From NCBI GenBank assembly GCA_039810525.1, contig JBDHXE010000122.1, forward strand, positions 1 to 7,454: DNA of 7,454 nucleotides, written 5' to 3'. The position numbers and the translations under genes were made by a program. The notes under the pieces were generated by a model. The model made no database searches. It was not told the origin of the DNA and worked only from the letters and a program-made list of their open reading frames with translations. Positions within the stretch are counted from its first letter, which is position 1. Each line of letters starts with the position of its first letter. Below, piece after piece: positions 6,540-7,454 of this stretch. Source of the stretch: JBDHXE01 sp039810525 (GTDB taxonomy: Bacteria > Bacteroidota > Ignavibacteria > Kapaibacteriales > UBA2268).

Positions 6540-7454
6540 TTTTCCTCTGACATTGTAATTTTAACTAAAGCATTTGGTCTTAATTGTATGATACCAGAAG
6601 TTATTACTATATCACCTTCGGATAATCCATCTACTATTTCTATTTCGCTTGTGGTTCTCAGTCCTGTTTGCACTTTTTTAACAATTGCTTTACCATCTTT
6701 ATATACATAAACTTTCTCAGATTCTAAATCTGGGATTAATGCTTGAGTTGGTATCATTAATTTTTTGCTATCAGAATTAATATTGATTGTAATTTGCGCA
6801 AATGACCCAGGTTTGATACTTCCGTTACTATTATTATAATAAGCTCTAACTACTAATGTTCGAGTATTGGTATTAATTTCTGGGTCTACAGCATATATCT
6901 TTGCTTTCATACCATTAGGATTTGGTGGTAAATGAAACTCTACTTCTTGACCTATATTTAATAAATTATAATATTTCTGTGGTATTGAAAACTCTAATTT
7001 TAGCCTATCCACCTTAAAAATATTAGAAATAATATCAGTAGTGCTCACATAAGAACCCACACTAAAGTATCTTAATCCTGCTATACCACTAAACGGTGAA
7101 TATATCTCTGTTTTGTCTAATTGTGCTTTTAGATAATCCAAATCAGCTTTTTGAGCTTCTACTGCATTATGAGCAATATCATAATCCTCTTGGCTTACAC
7201 CATTAGTAGCAAGTAATTTTTTTTGTCTTTTCTCAGTCAGTTCCAAAAGAGATAAATTTTCTTTGCCCTTTTTGATTTGAGCTTCTATATCATCTGATTT
7301 TAATTTAATTAATAATTGTTTGGCAGATACCCTTTTGCCTTCTTCGAAATTAATCTTTTGAATTTTTCCCGGAACTTCAGATTGAATAACAATATTCTCA
7401 TCGGCCAGAAATGTACCACTTGTAATAATCTTATCATTTACAGTTTTGTAATTT
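6536..7454 (-). CDS. RND periplasmic adaptor (membrane fusion protein, HlyD/AcrA family), 5' end outside window
   Basis: The frame is open from base 7453 to the TGA at 6538-6536, giving 305 visible residues. A TTG at 7246 could be taken as a start but is an internal leucine, since 69 upstream codons continue the domain. Numbering from the first visible residue: first half of the lipoyl-like domain at about 14-53 (SEVPGKIQKINFEEGKRVSA at 25-44), a helical hairpin at about 54-114, the second lipoyl half at 115-140 (TEIYSPFSGIAGLRYFSVG), a beta-barrel at about 147-226 (VDPEINTNTRTL at 189-200, then KPGSFAQI), and the membrane-proximal domain at about 230-301. This is the full adaptor order of AcrA/MexA/MdtA proteins, which bridge the RND transporter and the outer-membrane channel. 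The short hairpin is usual for this group. Roughly 40-60 N-terminal residues are missing, including the signal peptide, so whether it is lipidated cannot be judged. It is the first visible gene of the operon and overlaps the transporter gene by four bases. Confidence 0.95.
   Translation of the reverse strand, partial: NYKTVNDKIITSGTFLADENIVIQSEVPGKIQKINFEEGKRVSAKQLLIKLKSDDIEAQIKKGKENLSLLELTEKRQKKLLATNGVSQEDYDIAHNAVEAQKADLDYLKAQLDKTEIYSPFSGIAGLRYFSVGSYVSTTDIISNIFKVDRLKLEFSIPQKYYNLLNIGQEVEFHLPPNPNGMKAKIYAVDPEINTNTRTLVVRAYYNNSNGSIKPGSFAQITININSDSKKLMIPTQALIPDLESEKVYVYKDGKAIVKKVQTGLRTTSEIEIVDGLSEGDIVITSGIIQLRPNALVKITMSEEK
6544..6548 (-). promoter_or_regulatory. Ribosome binding site of the RND transporter gene, inside the adaptor gene
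   Basis: AGAGG on the minus strand precedes the ATG at 6539 by four bases and is formed by the last glutamate codons of the adaptor. It supports the start and coupled translation through the ATGA overlap. Confidence 0.65.

Noticed and set aside
7244..7246. TTG as the start codon of the adaptor gene
   Set aside because: The frame continues upstream for 69 codons to the window edge and encodes the first half of the lipoyl-like domain, so this is an internal leucine.

Overview
The window is AT-rich (hand counts of sampled 60-base lines run from about 17% to 48% G+C) and every supportable gene lies on the minus strand. The best guess for the source is a member of the Bacteroidota/Chlorobiota/Ignavibacteria/Kapabacteria assemblage. 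The reason is a secreted protein that combines a GEVED domain with CARDB-like beta-sandwich repeats, an architecture typical of that group and often exported by the type IX secretion system. Clear Shine-Dalgarno motifs precede all three visible start codons, which is less typical of the class Bacteroidia and leans towards the deeper lineages. This placement is an inference from gene content, not a measured phylogeny.

Right part (7454 down to 2119): a tightly packed three-gene operon for a tripartite RND efflux pump, in the order periplasmic adaptor (5' end outside the window), inner-membrane RND transporter (1020 aa, complete) and TolC-family outer-membrane channel (452 aa, complete). The adaptor and transporter overlap by 4 bases (ATGA). 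The transporter and channel overlap by 1 base (TAATG). The three products should assemble into one envelope-spanning, proton-driven exporter. The operon promoter and any regulator lie beyond the right edge.

Middle (2118 to 1896): a 223-base, very AT-rich intergenic gap. It holds a weak hairpin followed by a T-rich stretch just after the channel gene, a perfect 12-bp palindrome, a weak -10-like box, and a good ribosome binding site for the next gene.

Left part (1895 to the left edge): the first 631 codons of a large secreted protein with a signal peptide, a GEVED domain carrying a DxNxDGDF acidic loop and a GEIEDY motif, an unusually tyrosine-rich stretch, and two CARDB-like domains. The second of these is cut by the window edge. 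The gene is open to base 1 and its C terminus is not visible.

I see no RNA gene, insertion sequence, CRISPR array or attachment site. The efflux operon is conventional in layout. The least ordinary item is the tyrosine-rich GEVED protein.
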